Part shown: one piece after another, positions 59,958 to 64,000 of the stretch
How the letters are laid out: each line of letters opens with the position of its first letter
Position numbering within the stretch: position 1 is the stretch's first letter
Source: Letharia columbiana
Lineage: Eukaryota > Ascomycota > Lecanoromycetes > Lecanorales > Parmeliaceae
Reading direction: 5' to 3'
DNA: 64,000 bases
Assembly (NCBI RefSeq): GCF_014066305.1
Contig: NW_023501043.1
Location: forward strand, 1-64,000
Notes under the pieces: generated by a model
The model's database searches: none
Told to the model about the DNA's origin: nothing
The model's input: the letters and a program-made list of their open reading frames with translations, nothing else
Program-made: the position numbers and the translations under genes

Positions 59958-60877
59958 TCAAGGCCGATTGTATATCTTGGAAACCCTGCGCGCCACGATC
60001 TCCTCCAACTCGTCCCGTCGCATTCGAGCTTCCTCGTCACTAACATGCGGACTGGCATCAGGAATATAGGAAATCAGACCCTGTGGACCCTGCGTAAAAC
60101 GAATGCGCCCTGCCAAAGCACTCGGCAAGAATTCTTCAACAGGGTGGTCTCGGGCAAATTGTGTAAATGCGCAACCTGGGCAGAAATACAAAGTATGTGC
60201 GGCATCGAACAACCGGATGTGAAGGCAGTGTTTCAGGAAGTCGTACTGGATGACTGTCACAGAGGACAATCCTGCCGGTATGTTCTCCAGCGCCATGCTC
60301 CAGTGTAGGATTGAGAGTGCCAGTTCCCGCAGGTTTTTGTAATTATCCTGCCAACCCTGCCTAGTGTGGCTGGAGCTGGGGTGCCCACGGCGGTCTAGTA
60401 GCGGGAGGGCGGCACCACTACAGTCCATCGGAGTTAGCAACTCGGTGCACGGTGGGTAAAGCGATTTAGAGACCGTGCTTACAGGTCGAAAGTCATGTTG
60501 GTGATGAGCGAGCGGCTGCCTTGGAATTCCCTTGAGAAGAATTGCATTGTATTAATGGGTTCGTCCAAGACAAAGCTGTTCTTCTTGTAGAGGTATCCGA
60601 TACCTTCGTCACGGATTTGCTTGCAGGTACCCAAGATTGAAGGGTGCACAGATACCGAGTCAGCAGAGTATGGCCGAACCTCCGTGTTCGACACTAGGAG
60701 GTATCTGAGTATATCGTCTCTCAATTCAAATGGCAGATCTAGCAGAGAAGGCGGTTGACGCTCCGCAACAACAAGGCGTGTCGATGGCTGATGGATTTCC
60801 GGTTTTACGATGTCCATGTCTTCAGTCAAGTGCAGCAAGCCCAGTTGGGGGACCCGCAAGTCTAGATTGTCTTGCAT
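59958..60877 (-). CDS. 2EXR-like domain protein
   Basis: Two exons (60877-60483 and 60417-59958; intron 60418-60482, 65 bp, GTAAGC to GTAG, phase 2) encode 284 residues. Residues 40-105 read SLLDLPFELRDDILRYLLV, then VHPSILGTCKQIRDEGIGYLYKKNSFVLD, the usual pattern of the fungal 2EXR-like group: an F-box-like opening with a Leu-Pro-x-Glu-Leu-Arg helix and a later CKQIxxEG helix. The remainder has alternating helices and strands with no enzymatic motif. The start may be the later in-frame ATG (MDIVKPEIH). These proteins are abundant in moulds; a specific role is not known. Confidence 0.65.
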
Positions 60878-62511
60878 TCTTGAGGGTATGGTGGCTCTGG
60901 AGGAATGGTCAGTGGCTTTGCGGGTCTAAGGATTTGCGGAGGCTTGCATAGACACTCACTTGTTGGGAAGCAGGCAGGTAAGTATCAAGGGTACCGATTG
61001 GAGTTCTAATGTCTTCGAACAAGGTAAGATGGCAGGCAATCCGTGATTTGGTAGCCTTGATGTAGGCTGTGTCGTTGAAGGAAGCTGTCAGAGTACTTTA
61101 AGGTTGAAGGATTGAGGAATGAGCCAGAGCTAACCCAGTGTTGAGAGGGCAGATCACATCGCCCGACTGGACAAGTAAGACATCATGTGATATATGTATG
61201 AGACGCTAATATCATTGCCCCAGCACAATCATGCAGCGAGAGGGGTGAATGCAAGCTTTGCTCGACCTCCCAGGAGTCTGCCTTTTGTGAGAAGCGTTGC
61301 CTCTTCAAGTGACAGTGAACGAGAATATGAACTTGGAACGAGATCTGCACAAGATCAGACTCTTTATCAATACAATGGGCCTTCAATGATATTCAGACTA
61401 AATTGTTGTGTGAGTTAAGGCTACAAGCAGAGCACCTGCCTATTCGGGCCTAGCGTATCTTGGCAGATTCACTTGCTACTATGTCCTGACTCCTCTCTAC
61501 ACTACACAGACCTCCTCATCAATTGAATCCTGGTTACACACCACCATTAAATTGATTGGCATCGTCCCAACATAAATTACGTACCAGATGCAAATATAAT
61601 TTTCAGATTGAGGTTTCTGGTTGCACGCATCTTTGCTATTTGTTTGTCTCTAGTCCTGATATCAAGCCGCGTGTGGTCAGAAAACTACAAATAGTAGTAC
61701 TCTTCTCATGGTTGAGAAGATGATGGATGTCTGCTCCGTCAAGCGGGGGAGGGTAAGACGAGCAAGGATTTCCATGGGGCTAGTGACGCTGTGGCTTTCG
61801 GACTCTATTGAGTCTCAACTTTGAAGACGCAGTCGGGGTTGAGCTAAAAGACTGTGATTCATGGAAAAGTAGAAATACACGTCGAATATTTTCAATAATC
61901 TCTGAGCAGGTTCGACCATTGGTTGGCTTTATAAGAGCAGTTTTGCAATGTTAAAAGTGGGTTCAGGAAGGGAAGAGTGCAATCGTGGATAAAACTTGCG
62001 AATGAATACCCTGTTGCACAAGGATTTTCGACTTTGTGATCGCTATCCAACTGTGAATGCTGATGACGTGTTTTCGTTTCGCCGTTGATCTATACTTTTC
62101 CACAACTAGGAGTGACACTGCGCCTGTTCGACAAAGAAGTCTTGGTCTCATTGATACGTTATGAATCCTCCAATCCCATTGCATTTGTCACGGAACTCAC
62201 TTGACGCAGTTGGGCTCGCAACAACAGACCGTCGCCGACCTGTGAAATCATGAGTATTGCCAGCAAGCAGACCAAAAGCGAAAGACCGAGGGGTCGACTT
62301 ACTACCGCCCCTAGATTCGCTTCTGCCATTCTTCGACTTCTTGCAAGCCGGCAACGACACCCTTGCTTTTCAATGAATGCCCTTGTAACCACTCTTGCTT
62401 CTGTGTCTCGTCGATGTGCCCTCTCAGCACGATCAATTTTCGAAGTACTACACGAACGATAGCCCAAACGCGGAGGCAGCATACCTTTTGGCAAACGGTG
62501 AGGTCACATTT
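60878..62511. other. Intergenic, 1.6 kb, no confident gene
   Basis: Only short frames. A minus-strand frame at 62159-62494 contains one hydrophobic stretch (LGLSLLVCLLAILMI) but no exon partner, so I do not call it. Nothing else was recognised. Confidence 0.4.
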
Positions 62512-63267
62512 TCAGTCCTGCCAGCAACGACTGACACGTGGAAATTTTATGACGACTCGTCGTAGATGGAGGTCGTTGAAACACATTTGAAACCGAGCGC
62601 TGAGCCCATTGTAGGAGGGCTGCATGCTGTCTCCAACTCTGACATCTCCCGCGATATGGAAAAGCGTGAGTAAATGCTTTGGGCCAAGGTCAAATACTAT
62701 GTAGCGAACGTTTATGCGAGAGAGTGGTGAGATCACTGCCGGCTCTGCGAGAGAAACAGAGAACCAAAGGAATTGGTCTTCATGCCGGAAGAACAAGGTA
62801 GTGTATCTGAAGAAAGTGATCATGACCTCGCTGTAGAATTGCTTGTTACGCAAAGCGAGACTACAAGTTTCTGATTTTCTGGACCATTGTCTCGCATATT
62901 CCAGTCTTGAGGGGTAGCAAAAGTCGAATCTTTCTCCACAGGGATTTCTTCTATAGGCTTCGGCAATAGGTCCAATAACCCTCCTCGCTACCATCTCGCG
63001 AATCTCAAAGGGAAGCGACAGAAGTTGAAAGCCATTGAAAGACCGCCATCTTTCGTGAACTCTATGGTGGAGCTGTGCAGGCACGTACTGCAAACGTTTC
63101 CTATTGATCGACCAGGATTCCCAACATCGATTGTAACTGCATATATCAGAAGCGTTTATGTTGTTCTTCTCCAAACTCCCAACCGAGGCAAGGATGGAGG
63201 TCAACGCTGCAGTCTGTAGACCTTTACTTGCCATGATCTTTGCTCCTGGCGTTTGCCGGATGTGCAT
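62512..63267 (-). CDS. 2EXR-like domain protein, second copy
   Basis: A single-exon frame of 251 codons. The segment FQLLSLPFEIREMVARRVI matches the 2EXR opening, and after a linker comes CSLALRNKQFYSEVMITFFRYTTLFF, the second family helix and strand (usually RQIxxEAxxxxYxxxxF). The N-terminal 90 residues are not conserved-looking, so the true start may be one of the inner ATGs. The gene lies 1.6 kb from another 2EXR-like gene on the same strand, but the two differ strongly, so they are not a recent tandem copy. Function unknown. Confidence 0.55.
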   Translation of the reverse strand: MHIRQTPGAKIMASKGLQTAALTSILASVGSLEKNNINASDICSYNRCWESWSINRKRLQYVPAQLHHRVHERWRSFNGFQLLSLPFEIREMVARRVIGPIAEAYRRNPCGERFDFCYPSRLEYARQWSRKSETCSLALRNKQFYSEVMITFFRYTTLFFRHEDQFLWFSVSLAEPAVISPLSRINVRYIVFDLGPKHLLTLFHIAGDVRVGDSMQPSYNGLSARFQMCFNDLHLRRVVIKFPRVSRCWQD

Positions 63268-64000
63268 CTTGAGTGGCAGTGCACGTGGAGAACGATGGCT
63301 GTAGAACCTCTATCTGCTGATCCTCTTTGTTGATCTGGGTTGCCGCCGCTTGCTGGGAAAAGAATGATTTACTCGCTGCAAGCGATGCACCTGTCATTGT
63401 ATATACGAACCAGAGATTAACCTGCGGAGAATACATCTTTGTTCACTGTATGATTGACTGGCCAAAGGTCCCAGACAAGATCCTGAGATTGACCCTGAGC
63501 CTTCTTCATCACAGGCCTATCCCAATCATGGACTGCGTAGAAAGGTTCCGAAGGGACTGAAGGCAATAGACCTGCCATCATGTGGATTGCAGTAACAGCA
63601 GTGTCTGTGTGAAAGGACTCAAAGTCCTTGTAACTAGAAGTGGTGAACCTCAAGTTCTCTCTAGGTTCATTCAGTGTTCAAGGCTTGATGGCGATGTCTC
63701 AAGGGGTGAACAAGAGACTGACAAAGAGAGGAGTGTGAGATGCTATCGTTGTGACACCAGTCATCCTGACCACCTCACTGATCCAAACTGATGAAGATGG
63801 TGGTACGAAGTAAGGTAGATTTTAGTTTAGATAGGATGTCTTCTTGAAGTGAAGTTCGCTTCTCTTAACACACTTTGCGGACTTGGGGGCAGAGCAGTCA
63901 TGCCGGTGAGGCTGTTGTTAGACTCTAAACCTTGTTGTGTTTTACAGTATAAGTATCTCTGCTGATTGAGAGTCACGACGACATGCTCAATCACAATGGC
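63268..64000. other. Right edge of the window, nothing recognised
   Basis: Only short overlapping frames. Any gene that starts here would continue beyond the window. Confidence 0.35.

Noticed and set aside
1..64000. tRNA, rRNA and CRISPR
   Set aside because: No tRNA-like cloverleaf with proper A and B boxes or rRNA core was found by eye, and CRISPR is not expected in this kind of genome. A covariance-model search would be needed to exclude small RNAs.

Overview
The window looks like a piece of a filamentous ascomycete (Pezizomycotina) chromosome. The evidence is short GT-AG introns (about 41-135 bp) with CTGAC/CTAAC-like branch sites, compact genes on both strands, and typical mould families: a Pth11-like rhodopsin-domain receptor, a Zn2Cys6 regulator, a secreted double-psi barrel protein, F-box and 2EXR-like proteins, and a TAP-like S33 peptidase. 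All calls come from reading the translations and splice signals by eye. No database search was run, and exon junctions are my own reconstructions.

Layout. Positions 1-5884 are an AT-rich satellite of about 36 units that runs off the left edge. Positions 5885-14070 are gene-poor: a decayed SNF2-type helicase fragment, one small intact RING-type ORF and a short minisatellite. Positions 14071-29452 carry a lysine-glycine repeat protein with frame breaks, protein phosphatase inhibitor 2 (GLC8), a TPR co-chaperone-like gene that seems truncated, a four-helix membrane protein, a SAM-dependent methyltransferase-like protein and a 1603-residue RasGAP-like protein. Positions 29453-43800 hold S-adenosylmethionine decarboxylase (SPE2) with a long leader and a candidate spliced upstream ORF, a possible small spliced gene, the rhodopsin-domain receptor, a disordered protein with one conserved-looking segment, and the secreted barrel protein. 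Positions 45775-64000 are more accessory: an intact F-box gene beside a broken one, a GH27 alpha-galactosidase pseudogene facing an intact Zn2Cys6 regulator, the S33 peptidase, a short hAT-like non-autonomous transposon with matching 8-bp target duplications, and two 2EXR-like genes.

How it fits together. The housekeeping-type genes (GLC8, SPE2, RasGAP-like, peptidase) read cleanly through their introns. Frame breaks concentrate in accessory genes (F-box, GH27, the lysine-glycine repeat gene), which suggests real decay and not general sequence error. I see no secondary-metabolite cluster and no defence-like operon. The most unusual items are the satellite, with its switch from a 159-bp period to an alternating 160/180-bp period and inverted arms that change together; the SPE2 leader; and the hAT-like element.
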